Shown: positions 42,450 to 51,076 of the stretch, piece by piece
Position numbering within the stretch: the stretch's first letter is position 1
Layout of the letters: every line of letters begins with the position of its first letter
Source of the DNA: an uncultured Lachnospiraceae bacterium
Lineage (GTDB): Bacteria; Bacillota; Clostridia; Lachnospirales; Lachnospiraceae
DNA length: 64,000 nt
Assembly (NCBI GenBank): GCA_910589195.1
Contig: CAJUTC010000005.1
Span: 53,958-117,957, forward strand
Direction: 5' to 3'
Program-made: the position numbers and the translations under genes
Notes under the pieces: generated by a model
Told to the model about the DNA's origin: nothing
Databases searched by the model: none
Seen by the model: the letters and a program-made list of their open reading frames with translations, nothing else

Positions 42450-44762
42450 TCATTTGTTTCGTGCAGGATTCTTTTGGATCCGGTTCCGGTTAAAATTAAT
42501 CAGGCAGCCTGCTTTTACAATCTCCCTCTCCTCTGGCGTCATATCTGCCAGATACAATGTAATTTCCTTTACATTTGTTCCTAACACATAAGCTTTTATA
42601 TTCTTTAAATCCCCGTCCAACAGTTTGCGGATGCCAGGAACATAGATGTAATCGCCTACTTCAAATTCCGGAGCCGCTTCCATCTGGAACGGAAGCATAC
42701 CCCAGTTAATTACATTGGAACGGTAACGCTTTGTAGCATATTCTTTCGTAATATTGGCCAAACCACCGATCACCCTCTGGCAGCTTGCAGCCTGCTCCCT
42801 TGCGGATCCATCTCCTGGTTTTACCGCGTAAACCATACTTCCAATCTCAATATCTGCCGGTTTTACCGCTTCCTGTCCTGAGAGCTTACGGATCTGGTCA
42901 AAGATTACCTTAAGCTCTGGTTCTAACTCTGCCGGATCCGTTCCCTGTACCCTGGCCTTTTCCAGCCTGTCCACTTCCTTGGTCCGGCCTACATACTCCG
43001 GATCTCTTCTTGATAAAGTAAATTCAGCTAAACCTAGTGGATTCGAACGGTAAGAAGAGGTTTCCCCGGAAGGAATCAGCTCATCCGTAGTCGTTACAGG
43101 ATCCATAATTTTAGAGCAAACCTTTAATAAAATATGGTCAGACAGCGGACTCATCTGAGGCCAGTCTTTAATATTCGGCCCGTAAACCAGTTCTTTTTCG
43201 GAATCGCTTTTTCCAAATCCCTGATAGACCCGGTTATCATAAGAAGCGGAATCAAACTCATATGCCGGAATGGAATCCCAGCAGTCAAGTTCCAGAGCGG
43301 AAGTCAAGATCCCTCCATTTGCCGCTGTGGCGGCAATGGAACGGGCATCCATCAGTGCTACCGCCGCCATTTGCCCATTGCCTGGTTTAGAGCCTTCCCT
43401 GTTGGGGAAGTTTCTGGTAGTATGGCGAATACTGAGTCCATTATTACATGGTGTATCCCCTGCGCCGAAACATGGGCCACAGAATGCCGTGCGGATAATA
43501 GCGCCGGCTTCCATTAAATCGGAAACAGCCCCCTTCTTTACTAAATCCATAAATACAGGCTGGGAAGAAGGATAAACTGCCAGCGAGAATTCATCCCATC
43601 CACAGCTTCTGCCCTTTAACGCATGGGCTGCTTCAATTACATTCGTATAATTGCCACCTGCACATCCGGCAATTACGCCCTGTTGAACCATTAGCTTTCC
43701 ATTCGTGATTTTATCCGTCAACGTAAACAAAGCCTTGCCTTTTCCGATTTTTTCCCCTTCTTTTTCCACTTCCCGTAAAATATCCCCTAAATTCTCATTC
43801 AGTTCATCAATGGAAAAAGTATTGCTGGGATGGAATGGAAGGGCAATCATAGGCTTTACCTTGCTTAAATCCACATACACACAGCCATCATAATAAGCCA
43901 GTTCTGCCGGATCAAGCTTCCTGTAATCATCTTCCCTTCCGTGAAGGGACAGGTATTGCTTTGTATCCTCATCGGTTCGCCAAATGGAAGACAAGCAGGT
44001 GGTTTCAGTCGTCATAACATCCACGCCATTCCGGTAATCGGTGCTCATAGATGCCACGCCAGGCCCTACAAATTCCATTACTTTATTTTTTACATACCCA
44101 TTTTTAAATACAGACCTGATAATGGCAAGCGCAATATCCTGAGGGCCTACCCCCGGCATCGGGCGGCCTTCCAGATACACGGCGACAACTCCCGGATATG
44201 CCACATCATAGGTATCGCATAAAAGCTGCTTTACCAGCTCTCCGCCTCCCTCTCCCACTGCCATCGTACCCAGGGCGCCATAACGGGTATGGCTGTCAGA
44301 GCCTAAAATCATCTTTCCGCATCCGGCCATCATCTCCCTCATGTACTGATGGATAACGGCGATGTGGGGAGGAACGTAAATTCCCCCATACTTTTTCGCT
44401 GCCGAAAGACCAAACATATGATCATCTTCATTAATGGTCCCTCCAACCGCACAGAGCGTATTATGGCAGTTGGTCAGAACATAGGGGATTGGAAACCGCT
44501 CCATGCCAGAAGCCTTGGCAGTCTGTACAATCCCCACAAATGTAATATCATGGGAAGCCATGGCATCAAATTTCAGCTTCAGGTGATCCATGTTTCCGGA
44601 AGTATTGTGTTCCTTTAAAATCGAATATGCTATGGTGCCTTTCCTGGCCTCTTCCTTATCAGCATCCTTTCCCAACAAAGCTTTTACGTTCGCAGCCTCT
44701 GCCTCTGGAACAATTTGGGAACCATTTACCAAGTAAACGCCGCCTTCGTACAGTGAAATCAT
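42450..44762 (-). CDS. Aconitase-family hydratase (YbhJ-like)
   Basis: Aconitase-superfamily enzyme of 770 residues, closest by eye to the putative hydratase group of E. coli YbhJ rather than to citrate-cycle aconitase. Cluster-ligand cysteines are expected in [14 protein letters not shown] and in [16 protein letters not shown] (about 450-470). The substrate-domain stretches [13 protein letters not shown] (about 180) and [20 protein letters not shown] are conserved. The C-terminal swivelling domain holds [13 protein letters not shown]. The substrate is unknown. I chose ATG 44762 ([11 protein letters not shown]) with GGAGGAGGATAT upstream. A hairpin (44811-44847) lies in its leader. Confidence 0.87.
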   Translation of the reverse strand: MISLYEGGVYLVNGSQIVPEAEAANVKALLGKDADKEEARKGTIAYSILKEHNTSGNMDHLKLKFDAMASHDITFVGIVQTAKASGMERFPIPYVLTNCHNTLCAVGGTINEDDHMFGLSAAKKYGGIYVPPHIAVIHQYMREMMAGCGKMILGSDSHTRYGALGTMAVGEGGGELVKQLLCDTYDVAYPGVVAVYLEGRPMPGVGPQDIALAIIRSVFKNGYVKNKVMEFVGPGVASMSTDYRNGVDVMTTETTCLSSIWRTDEDTKQYLSLHGREDDYRKLDPAELAYYDGCVYVDLSKVKPMIALPFHPSNTFSIDELNENLGDILREVEKEGEKIGKGKALFTLTDKITNGKLMVQQGVIAGCAGGNYTNVIEAAHALKGRSCGWDEFSLAVYPSSQPVFMDLVKKGAVSDLMEAGAIIRTAFCGPCFGAGDTPCNNGLSIRHTTRNFPNREGSKPGNGQMAAVALMDARSIAATAANGGILTSALELDCWDSIPAYEFDSASYDNRVYQGFGKSDSEKELVYGPNIKDWPQMSPLSDHILLKVCSKIMDPVTTTDELIPSGETSSYRSNPLGLAEFTLSRRDPEYVGRTKEVDRLEKARVQGTDPAELEPELKVIFDQIRKLSGQEAVKPADIEIGSMVYAVKPGDGSAREQAASCQRVIGGLANITKEYATKRYRSNVINWGMLPFQMEAAPEFEVGDYIYVPGIRKLLDGDLKNIKAYVLGTNVKEITLYLADMTPEEREIVKAGCLINFNRNRIQKNPARNK

Positions 44763-44810
44763 ATATCCTCCTCCTAAACATACAAGTAGATTTTCATGTA
44801 TAGCCCATTC

Positions 44811-44847
44811 ATCCGGCAAAACGCGGGAATGGAGCGTTTTGCCGGAT
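44811..44847. repeat. ATCCGGCAAAAC hairpin, copy 2, in the hydratase leader
   Basis: ATCCGGCAAAACGC (44811-44824) and GCGTTTTGCCGGAT (44834-44847), perfect 14-base arms and 9-base loop, about 50 bases upstream of the hydratase ATG. The arms repeat those at 41810-41846 while the loop differs. Confidence 0.75.
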
Positions 44848-45240
44848 ACTGCGTAATAAAAATTATAAAATTTTTTTTAGGAAAATGCAACTGATTTATG
44901 ATATTCCCAGAACATTCCCCAAATTATCCTGTTTTGGCTTCCCTTAAGACCTTACAAATTACCGCTAATGATAACCTGCCCCGTCATCATATGCCCATTT
45001 CAAATCGCTTGTGGCAACAGGGCATAGTTTTGGCTCTTTCACAATACTGGCTCATGACGAATCAGAGGCGTAATTTGTCATGGTGTGAATCGGACGGATT
45101 CAGCCAAATGGCAAACCGGCAAAATCATTTGCCACGGAACAGTCTTTACTATATGGCAGTTTGATTGTTTGGTCGGTTCTATTATATTATGTGGGATTTG
45201 CCACAAACGGTCCGGCCTGCATAAAATCTATCAGTATAAC
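44848..45240. other. Gene-free stretch upstream of the hydratase
   Basis: No supportable gene was found here. It holds a T-run, a short TGGCAAA/TTTGCCA inverted repeat near 45107-45132, and TTGATT..TATATT-like promoter sequence near 45160-45190, none convincing. Open frames present lack ribosome sites. Confidence 0.4.
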
Positions 45241-45280
45241 AGGCGGGCGGCACCGCAAAATCTTGCAAAGCCGCCCGCCT
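45241..45280 (-). terminator. GC-rich terminator after the collagen-like gene
   Basis: AGGCGGGCGGC and GCCGCCCGCCT are perfect 11-base arms around an 18-base loop, about 24 bases after the stop codon on the minus strand. The following GTTATACT is a poor U-run, so efficiency is uncertain. Confidence 0.65.
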
Positions 45281-45303
45281 TTCGCCAAGTCCTATATCAA
45301 TGC

Positions 45304-46377
45304 CTAATCCAGTTTGCGGATTATGATTGAAGTATGACGAAACGTCCCATCTGCATTTTCAGATACCAAGGTAATCTCAGCGGGCGCGGCAGTCACCTCC
45401 AGAATCGTGGTTCCCGTTAGAATAACATTATTATTAGCCGCTGTAATGCTGGCAATTGAAGTGGTTCCTGGGATTACAGTACCGCCACTTGCCAGGTGTG
45501 CCCCCACAGAAATCGTTGGAATAGAAGCGGCAGAATTCGTCGCAACCGTATTATAATGAATCTGATAGAATCCGTTTTGCAGCAACGTGATATTGCCTAA
45601 GTTGGGTGAATGAAAAATAGCGTTCCCGGTAATCATCTGGTTATTAGCCAATTGCAGCGCGGTATTAGCAGACGGCGTTTGTTCTGCTTCATTGACAGCA
45701 ACCAACGCATTCAAAATCGGGGTTGTTCCTGCCGGGCCAGTGGCTCCTGTAGGCCCGGTTGCTCCGGTGGCCCCTGTCGGACCGGTAACTCCCGCTGGAC
45801 CTGGGGCTCCTGTTGGCCCAGCCGGGCCCGCGGCTCCTGTAGGCCCCTGAACTCCCTGCAATCCCTGAGGGCCTTGCGGGCCTACTGCCCCTGCTTCACC
45901 CTGGGGACCCTGGGGACCTTGGGCTCCTTGAAGACCCTGGGGGCCTTGGGGACCTTGAGGGCCCTGAGCCCCTTGGACTCCCGCAGGGCCTGTCGCCCCT
46001 GTCGGGCCCGCGACTGTCACTAAATCAAAATCCCTTGACAATCCTGGCGTCCCAACCGGGTAATTCGTATTAGCACGGTACAGGGCACCATTCCAATATA
46101 CCAGATCACCTAATAAATATTGCCTACCTGGCTCAAATGGACTGGCTTCACTTAACCCCGGCCCCATGGGGCCTACCGGCCCTTGTGGACCTTGGGGTCC
46201 CATTGGCCCCATAGGACCCATTGGGCCTCTTGGGCCTTGGGAACCCTGGCAGCAGCAGGATGTTGTCTGAGGACGGCAGCAATTTCTGCTTCCGCATTCC
46301 TGGTTTCCACCACAGCACGAATTTCTTCGGCAGTTGGTATTTCCTCCACAATTCTGTTCAATCGAATCGTAATACAT
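45304..46377 (-). CDS. BclA-like collagen-stalk protein with Cys-rich N terminus
   Basis: Protein of 357 residues. Residues 10-43 are cysteine-rich (CGGNTNCRRNSCCGG, then CCRPQTTSCCCQGS), likely a cross-linking anchor. Gly-X-Y collagen repeats run from 47-83 and again from about 133-235 (GPTGATGPAGVQGAQGP type). Between them is a ~48-residue insert, FEPGRQYLLGDLVYWNGALY then RANTNYPVGTPG, resembling a CBM5/12 chitin-binding-type module. The C-terminal ~120 residues (FYQIHYNTVATNSAASIPTI region) look like the trimeric jelly-roll head of BclA. A spore-surface or cell-surface filament is inferred. ATG 46377 has AAGGAGTGATGAT upstream. The glycosyltransferase gene ends 96 bases upstream. Confidence 0.87.
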   Translation of the reverse strand: MYYDSIEQNCGGNTNCRRNSCCGGNQECGSRNCCRPQTTSCCCQGSQGPRGPMGPMGPMGPQGPQGPVGPMGPGLSEASPFEPGRQYLLGDLVYWNGALYRANTNYPVGTPGLSRDFDLVTVAGPTGATGPAGVQGAQGPQGPQGPQGLQGAQGPQGPQGEAGAVGPQGPQGLQGVQGPTGAAGPAGPTGAPGPAGVTGPTGATGATGPTGATGPAGTTPILNALVAVNEAEQTPSANTALQLANNQMITGNAIFHSPNLGNITLLQNGFYQIHYNTVATNSAASIPTISVGAHLASGGTVIPGTTSIASITAANNNVILTGTTILEVTAAPAEITLVSENADGTFRHTSIIIRKLD

Positions 46378-46473
46378 ATCATCACTCCTTAAAATTAATT
46401 CCGCAAACATTCAAAGAGTCATATTCCAAGCTGGTCATTCCTCATCATCCTCACTGCTTTGACTGCTTTCGGT

Positions 46474-47598
46474 CTACTTTATCATATGTCCTGTATTCTG
46501 GATTGGTTCGTCCAGACCCAATGCGCAAAAATACTCCTGATTTTGCTTAACTGCCTCTTCATCTGGCTTTCTTGCCATTGCCCTTTTATGATATTCATAA
46601 GCTTTCTTTTGATCCCCCATCTTGTCATAACAGACACATAAGTTGATTTCCGGAAGAAATCCATAGTAATCCCATTGAATAAAGCCTCCGCCTTCTGTGG
46701 GAGGTGAAATCCGTAACGCGGTTTCATACCAAAATACAGCTTCTTTCCACTGCTCCCGTTCCTGAAAATACCTTCCTAATTCAAAACACGCTTCTCCCCT
46801 GGGCGCCGCGTACAGAAAGCTTTTAAACAGGGCATTTACTCTATCCTGATGCCTTCCCAGCTTCTGATAACACCGGGCCAGGTTCAGACAGGCCTCAATT
46901 TTATTTTCCACCCATCCATTTCCTTCCAAAAAGTGTTCCAAAACCTCTATCCCTTCCTGATGCCGCCCGTGAGTCATTAACTCCCGCCCATAATAAAATT
47001 GGCTTCGTTCATTTAACGCCTCTTTGTTTTTTATCATGCTTTCATAAATTCTTAGATTCCGGTACTCATCTTGAACCTTGGTTTTCCGGTGATAAATTGC
47101 GATATCCGAATAGACCACATTGCCATTAGGCGTTATCGCTTCATGAACACGCCCCTCCCAGAGAAAACCTCGTCCGTTTCGAATCAGGCGCTCTCTGTAG
47201 TAAACAAACAACGGATTGCCTTCCTGATCTTCGGAAACCACATATTTCATCATTACCATATCCGTATCTGGATCAAGGGTTTGTTTCAGCTCGATCAGCT
47301 TTTTCCTGTTTTCCTCTGTAATCACATCGTCTGCGTCCAGCCACATACAGTAATCCATTGATGCCCGCTTAAATGCCTGATTTCTGGCAGCCGAAAAATT
47401 TTCCTGCCAGACCTCATCATACACATGATCGGTATAAGCAGCGGCAATGTTTTTCGTCTGATCCTCAGAACCAGTATCCACAATAATAATTTCATCTGCA
47501 ATTTCTTTTGCCGACTCCAAACACCGTGCCAATACACTTTCTTCATTTTTTACAATCATACATAAACTTATGGTAATCAAAAAATCCGCCCTTTGCAT
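46474..47598 (-). CDS. GT2 glycosyltransferase with TPR-like C terminus
   Basis: Family 2 glycosyltransferase of 374 residues. Residues 8-120 hold ITISLCMIVKNEESVLARCL, DEIIIVDTGSEDQTKNIA and CMWLDADDVIT (the DxD nucleotide-sugar site). The C-terminal part (about 200-365) is a series of TPR-like helices (LARCYQKLGRHQDRVNALFK, CYDKMGDQKKAYEYHKRAM). This layout occurs in SunS-type peptide glycosyltransferases. It lies 34 bases after a MoxR-linked membrane gene and just upstream of the collagen-like gene, which is a plausible acceptor. ATG 47598 sits very close to AAAAAGGAT; a TTG at 47580 is an alternative start. Confidence 0.87.
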   Translation of the reverse strand: MQRADFLITISLCMIVKNEESVLARCLESAKEIADEIIIVDTGSEDQTKNIAAAYTDHVYDEVWQENFSAARNQAFKRASMDYCMWLDADDVITEENRKKLIELKQTLDPDTDMVMMKYVVSEDQEGNPLFVYYRERLIRNGRGFLWEGRVHEAITPNGNVVYSDIAIYHRKTKVQDEYRNLRIYESMIKNKEALNERSQFYYGRELMTHGRHQEGIEVLEHFLEGNGWVENKIEACLNLARCYQKLGRHQDRVNALFKSFLYAAPRGEACFELGRYFQEREQWKEAVFWYETALRISPPTEGGGFIQWDYYGFLPEINLCVCYDKMGDQKKAYEYHKRAMARKPDEEAVKQNQEYFCALGLDEPIQNTGHMIK

Positions 47599-47632
47599 AT
47601 CCTTTTTAATATGCTATGAGCGGATTCTTTTA

Positions 47633-48613
47633 TCAGTCACTATCTTGGGCAGCAGACTTTTCTCCAGTCTGCCGGCAGCAGGCTTTCATCAGATTCTCAT
47701 CCAAGGCGTCGCAGCCTTTTTGGCTGTATCTGGCTTTTTCATACAATGTATGTATGGCCTGTTCTCTAATTCCGGCAGCTTTCTCCAGCTGTTCCGGCGT
47801 CATATAAGGCATGCCCTGCCACAAGTGCTGGGCGTTCTGTTTTTTTATCCCTTTTTGAATGCAACTCCAGTACAGATACCGAATCCTTCCTTGGCTGTGT
47901 CGGTTAAAAAACGGCACACGCCACTTAAAAATATGGTGTTTCTCTTCTTTTTTTGCCCTTTCCCGAATTGAGTCTGGTTTCAGGAATGTAACTTCATCTT
48001 CATCAAATGATAGGCTGCCAAGATACGCTGCCAGCTTCTTTCCTGCCTGTACCACCCCCCAAACCATGCCTGCCGCTGCCAAAAGAATCAACAGCCCATA
48101 TAAGGCATGATCCAAAAATTCCATAAAAGGCGACGTTTTTCCCGGCATAAGCTCTGGCAGGAAAAAACCACCGTCTGTTTGTGGCGCCTCCCCGAAACTC
48201 TCTCCTTCTCCAGCAGGAAGCAAGCTGAAAAGCCACCGTACTACAGAAATGAATACGGTTTTCATAAAGTTTCCTAAAGTCTTCCAAGGCAATTTTAATC
48301 CAGCCTCTGCCAAAATGAAAAAAGCAGCCAAATACAACAGAAGGAGCACTCCATTCATCTGCTTCATACGCTGAAGCGGCAGACGATCCTGGCTTCCATA
48401 ATCTTTTAAATATTGGCGAAATCGGTACAAATTCTCATGAAGGAAATATACCACCCCCAAAACAGTTAATCCGGCTGATCCATACCGGCAAAATTCGGTT
48501 TCTCCTCTTATGATGCCTGTCAGGCAAATTAAAACGCCAATTAACGCCAGTATGATATGCAGATTATCAAGCTTTTGTGAAATCCACCAGTTTAGCATCC
48601 GAAACCGAGTCAT
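47633..48613 (-). CDS. Membrane protein of a MoxR-DUF58 operon
   Basis: Membrane protein of 326 residues with four to five hydrophobic segments (IILALIGVLICLTGII, GVLLLLYLAAFFILAEAG, LYGLLILLAAAGMVWGVV). The C-terminal cytosolic domain (about 240-326) reads RIRYLYWSCIQKGIKKQNAQ, then MTPEQLEKAAGI; this layout recalls the DUF4129 family that accompanies MoxR and DUF58 proteins. The ATG overlaps the DUF58 stop as ATGA and follows GGAGGGTGGAAGA. Function unknown; an envelope or secretion role is inferred from context. Confidence 0.75.
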   Translation of the reverse strand: MTRFRMLNWWISQKLDNLHIILALIGVLICLTGIIRGETEFCRYGSAGLTVLGVVYFLHENLYRFRQYLKDYGSQDRLPLQRMKQMNGVLLLLYLAAFFILAEAGLKLPWKTLGNFMKTVFISVVRWLFSLLPAGEGESFGEAPQTDGGFFLPELMPGKTSPFMEFLDHALYGLLILLAAAGMVWGVVQAGKKLAAYLGSLSFDEDEVTFLKPDSIRERAKKEEKHHIFKWRVPFFNRHSQGRIRYLYWSCIQKGIKKQNAQHLWQGMPYMTPEQLEKAAGIREQAIHTLYEKARYSQKGCDALDENLMKACCRQTGEKSAAQDSD

Positions 48614-49797
48614 TCTTCCACCCTCCAATTCAGCCTCTTGCCCCGGTAAATGGTTTCCCATTTTTCATTTCCCGATGATGTAAAACCTTCCTGTCCCTTT
48701 TGTTTTTGGGTAAACGGATAAATCCAAAGCACCTGGCTGCCCTTTTGACGCAAATATTCCAGGCTGCTTACATCTTCCATCCTGCTGCTGTGTGACACAT
48801 AGAGGATCATTCCGGAAAAATCCCCTTTCCTCTGGCCGCCTTTCCAAAATCGGGATTCCGCATTGCTTTTTGCCAGGTTCCTTCTCCAGGCTCCGATCCC
48901 AACACCTTCCTCTAAATCAATCCGGCTTAAGGCCTTCAGGATGGTTTCCCCATGTTCCGGCCCGGCCCCAGACCCTACTTCCACTACCGCATCTCTTCCC
49001 TGTTCCCTCCCATTTGTCCGTACGCTTACCAAAATTCCCATAGCAATCCACTGCTTCGCAAAAGCGGCTCCAATCCGTATTACGCTTTCCGTCAAAATCT
49101 CTTCTGTCCATACAAAATCGCCTTCTAAATTTAGCAAAATCTCTGCCTTTGCCATAGCTGTATGCTCATACACATTTACTTTTAATTGTCCGGTTTTCCC
49201 ATATGCCTTCCAATTTATTTGGCGGAAACTGTCATATGGTTCATAATCCCGGATTCCCTGAAAGGAAAAGGGATCCTCAAACAGCTTTTTCTTCCATAAA
49301 TATTCCCCCATCATTTCTTCGCAAGCCGCTTTTACCAGCTCTATAGAAATAACTTTCGGATACACATAAAGAAACGCTTTTTGCGGCTGTTTTTTCACCA
49401 AAGGGCCCTGAAAAAACAGAGTCCGCCCTACCAGTTCCACCTCACTGCACCGATAATAGCCTCTTTTCATTCCCACAAATGAAAGGGTTCTGGTAATCTG
49501 CTGGTATGGCAGCAGAGAAAATATATCACGCCGGTAAATCTGATCGGATATAGCTGTGTTTTCCTGACTGTCAAACTTCAATCCCCGTGGGCTTTGTAAA
49601 TTTACGTGAAGAACCGGAAGGGGCATTTTCTTCCGGTTTTTAATCACTTCTTTTAGCTGCCCTCCATCTCCTTCCCAGATCGCTGTCGGAAAAAATTCAA
49701 TCTGTGCTTCCAACCCTTTTCCCCAATTTTTCTGATACAAAATTCCCTGAAGAAAAAAGACAAAGAACGCTGCCGCCCCGATCCATAAAAATTCCAT
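48610..49797 (-). CDS. DUF58 domain protein
   Basis: Protein of 395 residues with an N-terminal hydrophobic segment (FLWIGAAAFFVFFLQGILY) and the DUF58 signature around residue 180: GIRDYEPYDSFRQINWKAYG then KTGQLKVNVYEH. The C-terminal half resembles a von Willebrand A-like fold. Such proteins form operons with MoxR ATPases and are thought to act in assembly or maturation of envelope complexes. It starts 6 bases after moxR and overlaps the next gene by 4 bases. Confidence 0.9.
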   Translation of the reverse strand: MEFLWIGAAAFFVFFLQGILYQKNWGKGLEAQIEFFPTAIWEGDGGQLKEVIKNRKKMPLPVLHVNLQSPRGLKFDSQENTAISDQIYRRDIFSLLPYQQITRTLSFVGMKRGYYRCSEVELVGRTLFFQGPLVKKQPQKAFLYVYPKVISIELVKAACEEMMGEYLWKKKLFEDPFSFQGIRDYEPYDSFRQINWKAYGKTGQLKVNVYEHTAMAKAEILLNLEGDFVWTEEILTESVIRIGAAFAKQWIAMGILVSVRTNGREQGRDAVVEVGSGAGPEHGETILKALSRIDLEEGVGIGAWRRNLAKSNAESRFWKGGQRKGDFSGMILYVSHSSRMEDVSSLEYLRQKGSQVLWIYPFTQKQKGQEGFTSSGNEKWETIYRGKRLNWRVEE

Positions 49798-49803
49798 ATT
49801 CCC

Positions 49804-50796
49804 TTACTCCATCCTGCCAATGGCCTGCTTATCCTTTCCTGCTATCTGCCACTCTTCTGTCGGAACCACAATGGAATCCAGCACCTGTTTGATAACGGAT
49901 TCCGGCAATGCTTCCGCTTTGTACAAGCTTGGCATCGCCAGGCGATGGGATAAAACCGGAACGGCTAATGACCTGATATCTTCCGGCACCACGTAATCCC
50001 TCCCTTTTACCATAGCATATGCCTTTACTGCTTTATAAAAAGCCAGGCTTCCCCTGGGGCTTACCCCTGCTAAGATGGAAAAGCGCTCACAATCTCTAGT
50101 AGCCTGGACAATATCAACCAGATAATCAAACAGGTGGGGATGAAGAAAAATTTCCTCCCCTGCCTGTTTTAATTCCAAAAGCTCCTGCCTGCCGCATACT
50201 GGTTTTAAGCTGTGAAACGGATTTGTACCTTTCTGTCCGAACCGTTTTAAAATCATCCGCTCCTCATCCTTTCCGGGAAGACCCAAGGAAAGTTTCATCA
50301 GGAAACGATCCAACTGAGCCTCTGGAAGCGGAAACGTTCCTGTGCTTTCAATTGGATTCTGGGTAGCAATTACAAAAAATGGATCCGGAAGCTGCAAGGT
50401 TTCCCCATCTATCGTTACCTGGCGCTCTTCCATAGCCTCTAAAAGGCTGGACTGGGTTCTTGGCGTAGCCCGGTTAATCTCATCCGCCAAAAGAATATTG
50501 GAAAATACCGGACCTTTGCGGAGGACAAATTCCCCTGCCTTCTGATTATAATAATGGATTCCCGTAACGTCGGAAGGCATCAGGTCGGGAGTAAACTGTA
50601 CCCGCCCAAACTCCAGTGCCAGAATTTTGGCAAGTGTTTTTGCAAGCAATGTTTTCCCAGTGCCCGGCAATTCCTCAAGTAAAACATGCCCTCCCGCAAT
50701 TACAGCGGCTAGCAGGCAGTCAATCACATCCTCTCTGCCTACGATTACTTGATTAACGGCTGCTTTTATATCTGCCAGTTTTTTCTGTGGATCCAT
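49804..50796 (-). CDS. MoxR-family AAA+ ATPase
   Basis: AAA+ chaperone-like ATPase of 330 residues. Walker A is ELPGTGKTLLAKTLAK (about 37-52), Walker B is LLADEINRATPRTQSSLLEA, sensor 1 is FFVIATQNPIESTGT, and sensor 2 lies in AGVSPRGSLAFYKAVKA. It heads a tightly packed unit with DUF58 and the membrane gene at 47633; the glycosyltransferase and collagen-like genes follow. A 6-3-6 inverted repeat lies upstream at 50831-50845. Confidence 0.93.
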   Translation of the reverse strand: MDPQKKLADIKAAVNQVIVGREDVIDCLLAAVIAGGHVLLEELPGTGKTLLAKTLAKILALEFGRVQFTPDLMPSDVTGIHYYNQKAGEFVLRKGPVFSNILLADEINRATPRTQSSLLEAMEERQVTIDGETLQLPDPFFVIATQNPIESTGTFPLPEAQLDRFLMKLSLGLPGKDEERMILKRFGQKGTNPFHSLKPVCGRQELLELKQAGEEIFLHPHLFDYLVDIVQATRDCERFSILAGVSPRGSLAFYKAVKAYAMVKGRDYVVPEDIRSLAVPVLSHRLAMPSLYKAEALPESVIKQVLDSIVVPTEEWQIAGKDKQAIGRME

Positions 50797-50830
50797 CCTG
50801 TCTTCTCCCTCCTGCCTGTTAAAGCATGTT

Positions 50831-50845
50831 TGAAAAATGTTTTCA
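50831..50845. promoter_or_regulatory. Inverted repeat upstream of the MoxR gene
   Basis: TGAAAA, ATG, TTTTCA: perfect 6-base arms around a 3-base centre, 35 bases before the MoxR ATG. It resembles a catabolite-responsive element but has the wrong centre, so the factor is unknown. Confidence 0.35.
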
Positions 50846-50965
50846 TCGGAAGCGGAACACGTTTTACGGGAAATTTGGCTTGAATGAACAGGTACACAGG
50901 TTTACTCTGACCGAATAAAAGCAAACGATACCGCAAAATAGCGCGTGCATATGGCGGGCATAAAT

Positions 50966-50992
50966 ACAGGCGAAAGCCTTACCCTCGCCTGT
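50966..50992 (-). terminator. Hairpin after the GH32 gene
   Basis: ACAGGCGA and TCGCCTGT are perfect 8-base arms with an 11-base loop, about 85 bases after the GH32 stop on the minus strand, followed by ATTTATG. A likely but weak terminator. Confidence 0.5.
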
Positions 50993-51076
50993 CCTTCTTC
51001 CGCTATTTTCAAATATTTTGTGACCTAGCCATTTATCCTTATTGCCTGCCTTCCTTTTTCCGTTATCTTTGATTAG

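Noticed and set aside
44898..45164. 88-residue open frame in the gap upstream of the hydratase
   Set aside because: No ribosome site, unusual composition and no similarity to anything recognised.
45241..45280. GC-rich repeat as a mobile-element end
   Set aside because: Perfect short arms right after a stop codon are better explained as a transcription terminator.
45610..46023. 137-residue plus-strand open frame opposite the collagen repeats
   Set aside because: Antisense of Gly-X-Y repeats, which leave the other frames open by composition.
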